Shown here one piece after another: positions 1-9,921 of a DNA stretch of 64,000 bases; within the stretch, counting starts at the first letter, position 1; every line of letters starts with the position of its first letter. A program made the position numbers and the translations under genes. Below the pieces are notes generated by a model that did no database searches, was not told the DNA's origin, and saw only the letters and a program-made list of their open reading frames with translations. Location of the stretch: contig NZ_AROI01000007.1 of the NCBI RefSeq assembly GCF_000410875.1, positions 43,315-107,314 on the forward strand, given 5' to 3'. The DNA comes from Halopseudomonas pelagia CL-AP6 (GTDB lineage Bacteria > Pseudomonadota > Gammaproteobacteria > Pseudomonadales > Pseudomonadaceae).

Positions 1-432
1 AGCTTTACACTGCTTAACGGGGATTTATATTCTGGCCGGCAGATTGGCCAGCGCTACGAGCTGGTTGGCCGTATGGGCTGGCAATATGCGACCAAGAAGG
101 AGGAGCTGCCTTCCGCGTTGCTGAAGCAGTTTGGTGGGGTCAGCAGCATCAGAGGTTATGATCCGGGCATTATCGCTTCGCCTTGGGGCGTCAATTTGGG
201 TGTTGAAGGGCATTGGCGCTACAGTGAGCGCTGGCAGCCCTTTGTCTTTCTCGATTACGGTCGCGCCATGGAACTGGGTACCGAAGATGTGGATCTGGCC
301 AGCGGTGGCATAGGTTTGAATATGCGTTTTGGTAAACGTGTTTCCGCCAATCTGGTCGCTGCCAGTACGCTCAAGGACGTGGTGCCGGATCAGGATAGTG
401 GTCAGGTTTTATTGCAAATAGTTATTCGCTGA
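1..432 (+). CDS. TpsB/ShlB-type two-partner secretion outer-membrane transporter, C-terminal part
   Basis: The gene enters from the left edge; 143 residues are visible, open from base 1 to a TGA at 430-432. The motif FGGVSSIRGYDPG (around window residues 45-57) matches the conserved loop-6 VRGY motif of Omp85/TpsB beta-barrels. The following strands alternate aromatic and polar residues (WRYSERWQPFVFLDYG), and the protein ends with hydrophobic residues QIVIR, as outer-membrane barrels do. Family members export a large TpsA exoprotein. No TpsA is in the window, so the partner must be upstream or elsewhere. The POTRA domains lie outside the window. A BamA/TamA relative is less likely because the spacing around the RGY motif fits ShlB/FhaC better. 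Confidence 0.8.
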   Translation, partial: SFTLLNGDLYSGRQIGQRYELVGRMGWQYATKKEELPSALLKQFGGVSSIRGYDPGIIASPWGVNLGVEGHWRYSERWQPFVFLDYGRAMELGTEDVDLASGGIGLNMRFGKRVSANLVAASTLKDVVPDQDSGQVLLQIVIR

Positions 433-461
433 ATACTGATAAACAACGGGAAGCAAAACGG

Positions 462-1202
462 ATGTCAACATTGTTGCTGTACAAGGAAATCAAAGCACTC
501 AACCGTGACGACCACAAGTCGCTAAAACTCAAATCATCCGGCGATTGCCAGTTCGCCGCGGATACGCACATAGTGCCGCTGGCTGGCCTCGAGTTCTTCC
601 AGGCAGCCAGGGGTTACCCGGTGGTGTTCATTGGCGAGGGTGAGTCTATAAGCCCGATTGCTTTGCTGGGTCTTAAAGAAGGGCTCAATAGTTACGTGAC
701 CGAGGATGGTCACTGGCGTGCCAATACGTATATACCCGCATTTATTCGTCGTTATCCGTTCGTATTGGCCCAGGGCGATGATGAGAACTTCACCGTTTGT
801 TTTGATGAGGCATATTCCGGATGGAATGAAGACGAGGGGCGTGAATTATTTGCCGGAACGGGGGAGAACAGCGATTACCTAAACGAGATGATCGCTTTTT
901 TGCAGAATTTTACTGTGGAAATGCAGCGCACCAGACAGTTTGTTACTCGTTTGCAAGAGCTTGGTCTGCTGGTACCGCGCACGCTGAAGCTGACTCATGT
1001 CAGTGGCGAGAGCTTCGTACTTAAGGATTTTCTTGCAGTAGATGAAGAAGCGTTCCTCAAGCTGGACGACGAGCAGGTTCTGTCCCTGCATAAAGCCGGT
1101 TTTCTGGGTTGGATTTACGCACACTTGATGTCGCTAGGAAATGCCAATCAGCTTTTTGAACACTATCTGTCCAGCAAGCAGTCGGTCGCTACCACGCACT
1201 GA
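462..1202 (+). CDS. SapC family protein
   Basis: A 246-residue protein starting at ATG 462, 29 bp after the TpsB stop and in the same direction, so probably co-transcribed. The sequence is of the SapC type (PF07277): the N-terminal half has the family pattern HIVPLAGLEFFQAARGYPVV, then a segment with FIRRYPF and an acidic stretch, with FDEAYSGWNEDEG in the middle. SapC proteins were named from the Campylobacter S-layer locus, but their biochemical role is not established; many sit next to outer-membrane receptors or exoprotein genes. No signal peptide or membrane helix is visible, so it is likely cytosolic. Pairing with a TpsB gene suggests a role linked to that secretion system, which is inference. 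Confidence 0.75.
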   Translation: MSTLLLYKEIKALNRDDHKSLKLKSSGDCQFAADTHIVPLAGLEFFQAARGYPVVFIGEGESISPIALLGLKEGLNSYVTEDGHWRANTYIPAFIRRYPFVLAQGDDENFTVCFDEAYSGWNEDEGRELFAGTGENSDYLNEMIAFLQNFTVEMQRTRQFVTRLQELGLLVPRTLKLTHVSGESFVLKDFLAVDEEAFLKLDDEQVLSLHKAGFLGWIYAHLMSLGNANQLFEHYLSSKQSVATTH

Positions 1203-1221
1203 TTGACTCTTGCGCTGGTCG

Positions 1222-2160
1222 TCAGCAGGCGATCCTGTTGCGGCCAGCGCGCTTGGCGGTGTACATCAGTTTGTCGCCACGCTCCAGAAGGCTCTCTTCT
1301 TTTTCTCCCGCTTTCAAGGTGGCGATACCCAGGCTGGCGGTCATGGGTATGGCGTCACCATCAATTTCAAATTGCATCTGCTCTATGCTGCGGCGAATGC
1401 GCTCGGCGATAAAACGTGCGGCATGGTTGTCAGTATTGGCAAGCAGTACGACGAATTCCTCACCCCCCATGCGAAAGAGCTCATCGACGTCGCGCAAGCA
1501 GTTGCGGGTGCAGCTGACGATGGCTTTCAGCGCTGCATCGCCGTAGGCGTGCCCATACTTGTCATTGATCTGTTTGAAATGATCAATATCCATAATCAAT
1601 AATGACAGGGGCGTGTGATGGCGTGCGGCGCATTTTACTTCGCGACTCAATGCCTGATCCAGGCTCATGCGGTTACCGATGCCAGTCAGGCTGTCATTCA
1701 AGGCGAAACGCAGGGCCTCCCGATACATCAGGGCGTTTCGCAGGGGGTAAAGCAGATTGCCTAATAGCGTTTCCAGGCTCTGCAGCTGGTGTTCACTGAA
1801 GCGCTTGGCACGGGTGAATTGAATCTCGCCTAGGAAGTCGCCGGCATGGGTCATGCGGTAGCTGCAACGGTGCATGCTCGAAGTGCCTTTTTGTATCTGA
1901 ACACTGTGAGCGTCATGGCGAAACTCCAGGCTGTTCAACCCGATAAATTCCTGCAGTGCGTTAAAGAACATATCCAAAACGCGATCGATTTCAAGTGAGG
2001 TCTGCAACTGCTGAGTTAATCGCTGTTGCAGGCCCATCAGGGTCATGTGCCGGATAGGCTTGCTCGGCGGAACAATAAGCGATGAGCGAGCTTTCTCGTC
2101 GTGATTGAGTCGCAGGCGCGCGGAGTCAAAGTCTATGGTATTGCTGGTCGATAGGGTCAT
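1222..2160 (-). CDS. GGDEF-domain diguanylate cyclase
   Basis: A 312-residue protein with a C-terminal GGDEF domain. The active-site motif is GGEEF at about residues 232-236, with the metal-binding MDIDHFKQIND upstream. RDVD lies exactly five residues before the motif, which is a complete RxxD inhibitory site, so product feedback by c-di-GMP is expected. The N-terminal ~150 residues have no transmembrane helix and may be a GAF-like sensory region. A longer start at 2199 is possible, but ATG 2160 has a better-placed GCAGG ribosome site. It converts two GTP to c-di-GMP. It converges on the SapC gene with a 19-bp gap, and no terminator is obvious between them. Confidence 0.85.
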   Translation of the reverse strand: MTLSTSNTIDFDSARLRLNHDEKARSSLIVPPSKPIRHMTLMGLQQRLTQQLQTSLEIDRVLDMFFNALQEFIGLNSLEFRHDAHSVQIQKGTSSMHRCSYRMTHAGDFLGEIQFTRAKRFSEHQLQSLETLLGNLLYPLRNALMYREALRFALNDSLTGIGNRMSLDQALSREVKCAARHHTPLSLLIMDIDHFKQINDKYGHAYGDAALKAIVSCTRNCLRDVDELFRMGGEEFVVLLANTDNHAARFIAERIRRSIEQMQFEIDGDAIPMTASLGIATLKAGEKEESLLERGDKLMYTAKRAGRNRIAC

Positions 2161-2270
2161 GGCGCGCCTGCAAATGGGGAAGTGATGGCTATTTACCATG
2201 CAGGGAGTGTGCCTAATATGAAAATGTGTTTTTAATCAGTTGTTTATATTTTTAAAGCGACTTTTTTATA

Positions 2271-2298
2271 GCAAAGCGGCAATTATTTGCCGCCTTGC
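2271..2298. repeat. Inverted repeat between yciK and the GGDEF gene
   Basis: Two 12-base arms (gcaaagcggcaa and its near-complement, one mismatch) flank a four-base ttat loop. It lies between the yciK stop and the GGDEF start, both on the minus strand. Neither strand shows a U-run after the stem, so it is not a standard intrinsic terminator. It could be a transcript-stabilising or processing hairpin. Confidence 0.5.
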
Positions 2299-2343
2299 TA
2301 CGAGGAAGAGAGGGATAAGGTAGAGGAGGCGTCAGAAAACCGA

Positions 2344-3084
2344 CTACTGGGCGTCCAGGGCTTGGCCGTTGACCGCTTTGCTGTCAGGCCCGAGTAGATA
2401 CAGAAAGGCCGGCATAATCTGTGCGGGCTCCGGATTCTTCTCTGGCGCCTCTCCGGGATAGGCCGCAGCGCGCATGCTGGTGCGGGTGGCACCGGGGTTG
2501 AGGCTGTTGAAGCGGATGGCGCTGGTGCCGTCCTGTTCATCGGCAAATACTTGCATCATACCTTCCAGGGCAAATTTACTCACTGCGTAGGGCCCCCAAT
2601 AGGCGCGACCCTTGCGGCCTACGCTGGAGGAAACGCAAACCACCGACGCATCGGGCGCGGCGCGCAGCAAGGGCATCATGGACTTGCTGAGCAGGAAGGG
2701 GGCGTTGACGTTAACTTGCATCAATTGCAGCCAGGCCTCTGCTTTCACGTTATCGAGCAACGTCCGTGGACCCAGAAGGGCCGCGTTATGTACCAGCCCG
2801 TCTAGCTTGCCAAAGGTATCGAACAGTTGGTCGGCCAGGTCCACGTAGTCTTTTTCCAGAGCGGTTTCCAGGTTCAGCGGACACAATGCGGGCTGCGGGA
2901 AACCTGAGGCTTCGATTTCGTCATAGACCGCTTCAAGTTTGGATGGCGTGCGGCCGATCAGAATGACGGTTGCTCCATGTGCGGCGCAACTCAGTGCGCA
3001 GGCCTTGCCGATGCCGTCGCCTGCGCCAGTGATCAGTATCACGCGATCTGTGAGCAGGTCCTGGGGAGCTTGATAGTCAAGCAT
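2344..3084 (-). CDS. yciK: YciK family SDR oxidoreductase
   Basis: A 246-residue classical short-chain dehydrogenase. The nucleotide-binding motif TGAGDGIGKA is at about residues 20-29, followed by the NAA-type motif HNAALLG. The catalytic Ser-Tyr-Lys set is in SSSVGRKGRAYWGPYAVSK near residues 152-170. The length and internal sequence match the YciK group of gammaproteobacteria, whose substrate is not settled. Its start overlaps the mupP stop by 8 bp, so yciK is translated as the last gene of the mupP-yciK pair in the minus-strand ubiG-mupP-yciK block, as in other Pseudomonas. Confidence 0.88.
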   Translation of the reverse strand: MLDYQAPQDLLTDRVILITGAGDGIGKACALSCAAHGATVILIGRTPSKLEAVYDEIEASGFPQPALCPLNLETALEKDYVDLADQLFDTFGKLDGLVHNAALLGPRTLLDNVKAEAWLQLMQVNVNAPFLLSKSMMPLLRAAPDASVVCVSSSVGRKGRAYWGPYAVSKFALEGMMQVFADEQDGTSAIRFNSLNPGATRTSMRAAAYPGEAPEKNPEPAQIMPAFLYLLGPDSKAVNGQALDAQ

Positions 3085-3757
3085 GGGGTACCTCCTGAAG
3101 TTGCCTTTGCACCAGCCATGAGCGTAACTCGGCTGGGGATTTTATGCTGTGGGTAGCCTGCCAGCCAGCAGGATCTTCGTCCGGCGGGATATAGCCATAT
3201 AGCGCGGCGATTGTAGGCATGCCGGCTGCTCTGCCCGCCAGGATGTCACGCAGGTGGTCTCCCACATAAACTGAATCGGCTGGCTTTACACCCATTTCGA
3301 CGCACGCTTTGAGCAGGGGTTCCGGGTGCGGTTTGCCGTGGCTGACCTGGTCGGGGCAGACCAGGCTGCGGCAGCGACTGGCCAAACCCATGGCATCCAG
3401 CAGGGGGACGCTGAAGCGGCTGAGTTTGTTGGTAACTATGCCCCATGGCAGACCTTGATCGTCGAGCCAGTCAAGCAGCTCTGGCATGCCATCAAAAAGC
3501 CGCGTGTGAACTGCTAAAGACAGGTCATAGTGGTGAAGAAACTCTTCGCGTAGTGCGTCAAAGCCTGCATCGCTGGGTTGCATGTTGAAGGCGCAGCTGA
3601 GCATTCCCACTGATCCGTCGGACACCCGCTCGCGAATGCGTATGGTGTCCAATGACGGCAAGCCGCGTTCCTGGCGCATGCGCAAGATGACCGCCATAAA
3701 ATCGTCGGCGGTATCCAGCAGGGTGCCGTCGAGATCGAACAATACGCTGGTTAGCAT
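3077..3757 (-). CDS. mupP: N-acetylmuramic acid 6-phosphate phosphatase MupP (HAD family)
   Basis: A 226-residue HAD-like phosphatase once annotated as phosphoglycolate phosphatase. Motif I is FDLDGTLLDT at the N-terminus, motif II is in VTNK, motif III is the Lys in GKPHPEP, and motif IV is YVGDHLRD. In Pseudomonas the gene between ubiG and yciK encodes MupP, which removes phosphate from MurNAc-6-phosphate in the AnmK-MupP-AmgK-MurU route of peptidoglycan recycling; that route bypasses de novo UDP-MurNAc synthesis and underlies some fosfomycin tolerance. The call relies on synteny as well as sequence. It starts only 4 bp after the ubiG stop and overlaps yciK by 8 bp. Confidence 0.85.
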   Translation of the reverse strand: MLTSVLFDLDGTLLDTADDFMAVILRMRQERGLPSLDTIRIRERVSDGSVGMLSCAFNMQPSDAGFDALREEFLHHYDLSLAVHTRLFDGMPELLDWLDDQGLPWGIVTNKLSRFSVPLLDAMGLASRCRSLVCPDQVSHGKPHPEPLLKACVEMGVKPADSVYVGDHLRDILAGRAAGMPTIAALYGYIPPDEDPAGWQATHSIKSPAELRSWLVQRQLQEVPHA

Positions 3758-3761
3758 GCCG

Positions 3762-4463
3762 TCACGCGCTACGGCGGGTGTGGATCATGTAATTGACATC
3801 CACATCGGACTCAAGCTTGTACACCTTGGTCAGCGGATTGTAGGTCAGGCCAATGATATCTTGCATGTCCAGTCCGGCGTCGCGTGACCAGCGGCCGAGT
3901 TCGGCGGGCTTGATGAATTTGGCGAATTCATGGGTGCCGCGCGGTAGCAGGCGCAGGACGTATTCGGCACCGACAATCGCAAATACAAACGATTTCGGAT
4001 TGCGGTTGATGGTAGAGAAGAACACTTCGCCGCCGGGTTTGACCAGAGTGGCGCAGGCTCGAATCACCGAGGCGGGATCGGGCACGTGCTCAAGCATTTC
4101 CAGGCAGGTAACAACGTCAAAGCGGCCGGGGTGCAGTTCAGCCAGCTGCTCGGCGGTGGTCTGTTGGTAATCGACCTCAACGCCGGATTCGAGTTGATGC
4201 AGGCGCGCGACGGCCAGCGGCGCTTCGCCCATGTCGATGCCCATTACTTTGGCGCCTCGCAGAGCCATCGCTTCAGCGAGAATGCCGCCGCCGCAGCCGA
4301 CATCCAGGACTTCCTTGCCGGCCAGGCCAGCACGTTCATCAATCCAGTTGGTACGCAGTGGGTTGATCTGGTGCAGTGGCTTGAATTCACTGTTGCGGTC
4401 CCACCAGCGGCTGGCCAGCGCTTCAAATTTGGCAATTTCTGCCTGGTCTACATTAAGCGTCAT
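3762..4463 (-). CDS. ubiG: Ubiquinone biosynthesis O-methyltransferase UbiG
   Basis: A 233-residue SAM-dependent methyltransferase. The SAM motif [16 protein letters not shown] is at about residues 50-65, and [12 protein letters not shown] is the later motif typical of UbiG/Coq3. The N-terminal [18 protein letters not shown] is a UbiG signature. It catalyses both O-methylations of ubiquinone synthesis at the inner membrane. It overlaps the 3' end of mtaD by 11 bp, so the two are translationally coupled. Confidence 0.95.
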   Translation of the reverse strand: MTLNVDQAEIAKFEALASRWWDRNSEFKPLHQINPLRTNWIDERAGLAGKEVLDVGCGGGILAEAMALRGAKVMGIDMGEAPLAVARLHQLESGVEVDYQQTTAEQLAELHPGRFDVVTCLEMLEHVPDPASVIRACATLVKPGGEVFFSTINRNPKSFVFAIVGAEYVLRLLPRGTHEFAKFIKPAELGRWSRDAGLDMQDIIGLTYNPLTKVYKLESDVDVNYMIHTRRSA

Positions 4464-5796
4464 GTTGTTCGTCCCCTATCTGAATCTGTTGAGCCCATTC
4501 ATTCACTGCTTCGAGGAGGCCATCCTGGTCGGCCAACTGGAGCTGGCCGGATCTGACTTTCTGCCGGCCAGCCACCCACACATCCGACACCTGCGAAGCG
4601 TTGCAGGTATAGAGTAGTTGCGATACCGGATGGTAGACGGGTTGCAAGGGTAGGGCGGAGAGGTCCACTGCGACCATATCAGCGAATTTGCCCGGCTCCA
4701 GTGAGCCGGTCTGTTCGGCAATACCCAAGGCCTGAGCGCCGGACAGCGTGGCCATGCGCAAGGCGCTGTGAGCATTCAGAGCAGTGGGTTGCCCGGAGAC
4801 GCCTTTGGCTAGCAAGGCCGCTGTGCGCAACTCACCAAACATATCCAGATCATTGTTACTGGCGGCGCCGTCAGTGCCCAGCGCGACATTGATGCCGTTA
4901 TCCAGCAAGCGCTGGACCGGACAGAAGCCGCTGGCCAGTTTCATGTTGGACTCGGGGCAATGGATGATCTGCACGCCAAAGTCGTCGAGAAGCCGTAGAT
5001 CCTGATCATCGATCTGGGTCATATGTACCGCTTGCAGGCGCGGACTGAGCAAGCCGAGCTCACGCAGACGCTGCAGCGGACGCATGCCTGATTGGCGCAC
5101 GGCTTCTTCCACTTCGAATGCGGTTTCGTGTACATGCATATGCACGGGCAGCTCAAGCTCATCCGCCAGAGTGCGTACGCGAATAAGTGTCTCGTCGCCG
5201 ACTGTATAAGGGGCGTGGGGCCCAAATGCGATACTGATCAGCTCGTTATGTTTGCTGTCGTCATGCAGGCGCAGGCCTTTGGAAATAGCTTCAGCGCTGT
5301 TCTGTGCGCCGGGGATCGGGTTATCTACAACCGGAAATGCCAGTTGTGCGCGCATGCCTGCTTCTATGGCTACCTGGGCCGCAGTCTCGGGGTAGAAATA
5401 CATGTCGGCAAAACAGGTAGTGCCGCCGCGCAACATCTCGGATACCGCTAATCGTGTGCCGGTGCGCACAAAGGCTTCACTGACCCAGCGACCTTCGGCC
5501 GGCCAGATATGATCGTTGAGCCAGCTCATCAGCGGCAAATCATCGGCCAGCCCACGGAATAGGCTCATAGCCGCGTGCCCATGGGCGTTGATCAGCCCGG
5601 GAATAAGCACATGATTGGGTAGTTCGCGGCGTTCGCGGGCCTGCAGCTCGGCTGCCCGCGCCTGGCTGACGATGCCGAGAATGCGGCCTTGGTGCACGAT
5701 AATCGCGTGGTTCTCCAGCACCTGGTCGGCGGGCACAACGGGTACGATCCAGCGCGCCGAGATCAGCAGGTCGATGGAGTCGGGCAGAGACAGCAT
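4453..5796 (-). CDS. mtaD: TRZ/ATZ family hydrolase, probable methylthioadenosine deaminase
   Basis: An amidohydrolase of about 447 residues. Metal-binding motifs are [38 protein letters not shown] and [13 protein letters not shown], the set seen in MTA/SAH deaminases. In Pseudomonas the enzyme next to mtnA deaminates 5'-methylthioadenosine to methylthioinosine, which is then split to methylthioribose-1-phosphate, the MtnA substrate. Two starts are possible. ATG 5817 lies only about 2 bp after the predicted transcription start of a TATACT -10 box, while ATG 5796 has an AAGATGA ribosome site, so 5796 is preferred. It diverges from mtnA, and the two probably share a control region of about 125 bp. 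Confidence 0.85.
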   Translation of the reverse strand: MLSLPDSIDLLISARWIVPVVPADQVLENHAIIVHQGRILGIVSQARAAELQARERRELPNHVLIPGLINAHGHAAMSLFRGLADDLPLMSWLNDHIWPAEGRWVSEAFVRTGTRLAVSEMLRGGTTCFADMYFYPETAAQVAIEAGMRAQLAFPVVDNPIPGAQNSAEAISKGLRLHDDSKHNELISIAFGPHAPYTVGDETLIRVRTLADELELPVHMHVHETAFEVEEAVRQSGMRPLQRLRELGLLSPRLQAVHMTQIDDQDLRLLDDFGVQIIHCPESNMKLASGFCPVQRLLDNGINVALGTDGAASNNDLDMFGELRTAALLAKGVSGQPTALNAHSALRMATLSGAQALGIAEQTGSLEPGKFADMVAVDLSALPLQPVYHPVSQLLYTCNASQVSDVWVAGRQKVRSGQLQLADQDGLLEAVNEWAQQIQIGDEQHDA

Positions 5797-5923
5797 GGGG
5801 AGTTCATCTTGAATCATGCGCAGCAGTATAACGTTTGCCTTCGATTGGGTGCAGTGACATTTCATTTCTGTGTTCGTCAGGCCGCTCCGTGGATGGGTAT
5901 AATGGCGGTTTAGGAGGGACATC

Positions 5924-7003
5924 ATGCAGCCTGCTACACAATCAGCCACAGTGGACAAAGTGAAAGCCCTCGAATGGCGCGGCGGGGTATTGCGTCTGCT
6001 GGACCAGCGGCTGCTGCCGGCGCGCGAAGATTATATTGAATGCGCCGACGCCGATCAGGTCGCGGCAGCCATCCGCGATATGGTGGTGCGTGGTGCGCCG
6101 GCGATTGGTATCGCCGCAGCTTACGGCGTTGCGTTGGCGGCCCGGCGTGTGGCTCAGAGCGATAATTGGCTGCAGGCATTACAGGCTGATTTCGATCTGC
6201 TGGAAAGCGCACGACCCACGGCGGTCAACCTCACCTGGGCGTTGAAGTTGATGCGTGACCGGCTGGCGCGGTTGGGAGCGCATGCGGATGTGCCCGCACG
6301 CCTGCTCGAGGCTGCCCAGTCCATTCATCAAAGCGATCATGAAGCCAACTTGACCATGGGCAAGCTCGGCATGGAACTGATTCGCAAGCATCAGAAAACC
6401 CCGCAAAATCTGCTCACTCATTGCAATGCCGGTGCGCTGGCTACCGGCGGCTATGGTACGGCGCTGGGCGTGATCCGCGCCGCGCATGCCGCCGGGCTGG
6501 TCGACAAGGTGTTTATTGATGAAACCCGTCCCTGGCTACAGGGCTCGCGGTTGACTGCCTGGGAGCTTGAGCGCGACGGCATTGAGGCGAGCATCAATGT
6601 CGACTCGGCCGCTGGCCACTTAATGAAGACCCAAACCATTACCTGGGTCATCGTGGGCGCGGACCGTATTGCCGCCAATGGTGACGTAGTGAACAAAATT
6701 GGGACTTACTCGCTGTCAATTCTGGCCATGCATCACGGTCTGCGGTTTATGGTCGTTGCGCCAAGCTCGACTATCGATATGGCGCTGGAGCATGGCGACG
6801 AGGTGGTTATCGAAGAGCGGGGGGCGGCCGAGCTGTTGCAGTTGGGCGGCCAATCACTGGATGTCGGGGTGCCCGTGTTCAACCCGGTGTTCGATGTGAC
6901 GCCTGCGGACTTGATTGATGCCATCATCACTGAAAAAGGGGTGATCGAACGTCCGGATGCGCGCAAATTGGCCGATTTAATGAGTCACCGGCATCTGCAC
7001 TGA
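5924..7003 (+). CDS. mtnA: S-methyl-5-thioribose-1-phosphate isomerase
   Basis: A 359-residue aldose-ketose isomerase of the eIF-2B-like fold in methionine salvage, converting methylthioribose-1-phosphate to methylthioribulose-1-phosphate. Family motifs are [13 protein letters not shown] at about residues 54-66, the catalytic cysteine in [28 protein letters not shown], and the catalytic aspartate in [12 protein letters not shown] strong AGGAGG ribosome site precedes ATG 5924. It is divergent from the MTA deaminase that feeds it. About 250 bp without a gene follow before gyrA. Confidence 0.95.
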   Translation: MQPATQSATVDKVKALEWRGGVLRLLDQRLLPAREDYIECADADQVAAAIRDMVVRGAPAIGIAAAYGVALAARRVAQSDNWLQALQADFDLLESARPTAVNLTWALKLMRDRLARLGAHADVPARLLEAAQSIHQSDHEANLTMGKLGMELIRKHQKTPQNLLTHCNAGALATGGYGTALGVIRAAHAAGLVDKVFIDETRPWLQGSRLTAWELERDGIEASINVDSAAGHLMKTQTITWVIVGADRIAANGDVVNKIGTYSLSILAMHHGLRFMVVAPSSTIDMALEHGDEVVIEERGAAELLQLGGQSLDVGVPVFNPVFDVTPADLIDAIITEKGVIERPDARKLADLMSHRHLH

Positions 7004-7251
7004 TTGGTGGCATCTACCGGTGGGAATGACCCGTTCGTCCTTCTTGTTGAAATGGCAGGCTCAGGCTCGCGTTTCGCCTCCCTCCCTGCCTCGCTCTGTG
7101 GTATCCTGTCGGGCTTTAACCGGGCGCCCTGCGGCCCCGCGCTGACTGACTACTTCTTAACGGAAACAGCAGCCCCGCAGAGCCCCTGAGTACGCCGAAT
7201 AACTGTCTACAGGCATCGTCAGGTTGCCGACAATAAAAGGAATGCCGTTTC

Positions 7252-9912
7252 ATGGGTGAACTGGCCAAAGAAATCCTTCCAGTCAATATCGAAGATGAAC
7301 TGAAGCAGTCCTACCTCGATTACGCCATGAGCGTGATCGTGGGTCGGGCCTTGCCGGATGTTCGCGACGGACTCAAACCGGTGCATCGTCGCGTGCTGTT
7401 CGCGATGAGCGAGCTGAACAACGACTGGAACAAGCCCTACAAGAAATCGGCCCGTGTGGTCGGTGACGTGATCGGTAAGTATCACCCGCACGGCGACTCG
7501 GCTGTCTACGACACCATCGTTCGTATGGCGCAGCCGTTCTCGCTACGCTACCTGCTGGTTGATGGTCAGGGTAACTTCGGTTCGGTGGATGGCGATAACG
7601 CCGCCGCCATGCGTTATACCGAAATCCGCATGACTAAGCTGGCGCACGAGCTGCTGGCTGACCTGGAGAAGGAAACCGTTGACTGGGTGCCCAACTATGA
7701 CGGCACCGAGCAAATTCCAGCGGTACTGCCGACCAAGGTCCCGAATCTACTGATCAACGGCTCCAGTGGTATTGCCGTGGGCATGGCGACTAATATCCCG
7801 CCGCACAACCTGACTGAAGTGATCAATGCCTGCTTGGCGCTGATCGAAAACCCGGATCTGACCATCGATGATTTGATGGAGTATATTCCTGGTCCGGATT
7901 TCCCCACCGCCGGCATTATCAACGGCCGTGCGGGTATTGTTGAGGCGTACAAGACCGGCCGCGGCCGTATCTACGTGCGGGCCCGCTGCATTATTGAGGA
8001 TATCGACAAAGTCGGCGGCCGCCAGCAGATCATCATCAACGAGCTGCCCTACCAGTTGAACAAGGCGCGGTTGATTGAGAAGATCGCTGAGCTGGTCAAA
8101 GAGAAAAAGATTGAAGGCATTACCGAGCTGCGTGACGAGTCCGACAAAGACGGCATGCGTGTGGTTATCGAGATACGTCGGGGTGAAGTGGCCGAGGTTG
8201 TGCTCAATAATCTGTATACCCAGACACAGATGCAGAACGTGTTCGGTATCAATATCGTTGGTCTACTCGACGGCCAGCCGCGCATTCTGAACCTCAAGGA
8301 ATTGCTCGACGCCTTTATCCGTCACCGTCGTGAAGTGGTTACCCGCAGGACCGTATTTGAATTGCGCAAGGCGCGAGAGCGTGGGCACATTCTTGAGGGT
8401 CAGGCGGTCGCACTGTCGAATATCGATCCAGTGATCGCCATGATCAAGGCCTCGCCGACCCCGGCTGAAGCCAAGGAGCGCCTGATCGCCAACGCCTGGG
8501 AGCCCGGCGCGGTGGTCGAGATGGTCGAGCGTGCCGGTGCCGAGTCCTGCCGCCCCGATGGCCTGGACGAACAGTTTGGTCTGCGTGACGGCAAGTATTA
8601 TCTGTCGCCGGAACAGGCCCAGGCGATTCTGGAGCTGCGCCTGCACCGCCTGACGGGTCTGGAGCACGATAAGCTGTTGGCCGAGTATCAGGAGATTCTG
8701 CTACAGATCGGTGAGTTGCTGCGCATCCTCAATAGCCAGGAACGCTTGATGGAAGTGATTGTCGAGGAGCTGGAGCTGATTCGCACCAACTTCGGCGACG
8801 CGCGGCGCACCGAGATTCTCGCTTCACGCCTGGATCTGAGCATTGCTGACCTGATTACCGAAGAAGAGCGGGTAGTGACCATCTCCCATGGTGGTTACGC
8901 CAAGAGCCAGCCGCTGGCCGATTACCAGGCCCAGCGCCGTGGTGGTCGCGGTAAAGCGGCGACGGGCGTCAAGGATGAGGACTATGTCTCTCACCTGCTG
9001 GTTGCCAACAGCCACACCACGCTGCTGCTGTTCTCCAGCAAAGGCAAAGTGTACTGGCTGAAAACCTATGAAATTCCAGAGGCTTCGCGCACGGCGCGGG
9101 GTCGGCCGCTGGTCAACCTGTTGCCGCTGGACGAAGGCGAGTTCATCAGCGCCATGTTGCCGGTCGACGAATATACCGAAGGCTGGTTCATCTTTATGGC
9201 TACTGCCAACGGGACCGTGAAGAAGACGCCACTTGAGCAGTTCAGCCGCCAGCGGACGGTCGGTCTGATTGCACTGGATCTGGATGAAGGCGATACGCTG
9301 ATTTCCGCGGCCATCACCAATGGTGAGCGTGAGGTCATGTTGTTCTCCGACGGTGGCAAGGTGACGCGCTTCAAGGAAACTGACGTACGGGCCATGGGTC
9401 GTACGGCGCGCGGTGTACGCGGTATGCGTCTGGCGGAAAAGCAGCGCCTTATTTCGATGATTATTGTTGAAGAAGGCACGCAGATTCTGACCGCTTCGGC
9501 ACGTGGCTATGGCAAGCGTACCGCCGTCGAAGAATTCCCGCAGTACAAGCGCGGCGGCCAGGGCGTCATCGCCATGGTCAGCAACGAGCGCAACGGTCCG
9601 CTGGTCGGGGCTGTCCAGGTGGTCGATGGTGAGGAAATCATGCTGATCTCCGACCAGGGCACGCTGGTGCGTACCCGCGTCGCCGAGGTGTCCAGCCTGT
9701 CGCGTAACACCCAGGGTGTGACGCTGATCAAGGTCGCTAGCGACGAGAAACTGGTGGGTCTGGAGCGTATTCAGGAGCCGTCCGAGGAGGAGCTTGCTGA
9801 AGAGGAGCTTGCTGCAGGCGAGCTGGATGAGTCCGATACCGACGTGGAAGTGAATGCAGAGCTTGGTGCAGCGCAGGACGAGTCTCCGGCTGCCGATACG
9901 GAACAGGAGTAA
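7252..9912 (+). CDS. gyrA: DNA gyrase subunit A
   Basis: An 886-residue type II topoisomerase subunit that forms the A2B2 gyrase and introduces negative supercoils. The catalytic tyrosine is Tyr122 in AMRYTEIR. The quinolone-resistance region reads [11 protein letters not shown] with Ser83 and Asp87, the susceptible wild-type residues. The C-terminal pinwheel contains the GyrA box RRGGRGK plus repeated blades ([16 protein letters not shown]). The tail of about 45 residues is strongly acidic. An AAAGGA ribosome site lies 10 bp before ATG 7252. The serC start follows after 9 bp, so they are probably co-transcribed. Confidence 0.98.
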   Translation: MGELAKEILPVNIEDELKQSYLDYAMSVIVGRALPDVRDGLKPVHRRVLFAMSELNNDWNKPYKKSARVVGDVIGKYHPHGDSAVYDTIVRMAQPFSLRYLLVDGQGNFGSVDGDNAAAMRYTEIRMTKLAHELLADLEKETVDWVPNYDGTEQIPAVLPTKVPNLLINGSSGIAVGMATNIPPHNLTEVINACLALIENPDLTIDDLMEYIPGPDFPTAGIINGRAGIVEAYKTGRGRIYVRARCIIEDIDKVGGRQQIIINELPYQLNKARLIEKIAELVKEKKIEGITELRDESDKDGMRVVIEIRRGEVAEVVLNNLYTQTQMQNVFGINIVGLLDGQPRILNLKELLDAFIRHRREVVTRRTVFELRKARERGHILEGQAVALSNIDPVIAMIKASPTPAEAKERLIANAWEPGAVVEMVERAGAESCRPDGLDEQFGLRDGKYYLSPEQAQAILELRLHRLTGLEHDKLLAEYQEILLQIGELLRILNSQERLMEVIVEELELIRTNFGDARRTEILASRLDLSIADLITEEERVVTISHGGYAKSQPLADYQAQRRGGRGKAATGVKDEDYVSHLLVANSHTTLLLFSSKGKVYWLKTYEIPEASRTARGRPLVNLLPLDEGEFISAMLPVDEYTEGWFIFMATANGTVKKTPLEQFSRQRTVGLIALDLDEGDTLISAAITNGEREVMLFSDGGKVTRFKETDVRAMGRTARGVRGMRLAEKQRLISMIIVEEGTQILTASARGYGKRTAVEEFPQYKRGGQGVIAMVSNERNGPLVGAVQVVDGEEIMLISDQGTLVRTRVAEVSSLSRNTQGVTLIKVASDEKLVGLERIQEPSEEELAEEELAAGELDESDTDVEVNAELGAAQDESPAADTEQE

Positions 9913-9921
9913 AACGCCGCC

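Noticed and set aside
2271..2298. Hairpin considered as a terminator for yciK
   Set aside because: No T-run follows on either strand.
7478..7515. Possible fluoroquinolone-resistance change in gyrA
   Set aside because: Ser83 and Asp87 are the wild-type residues.
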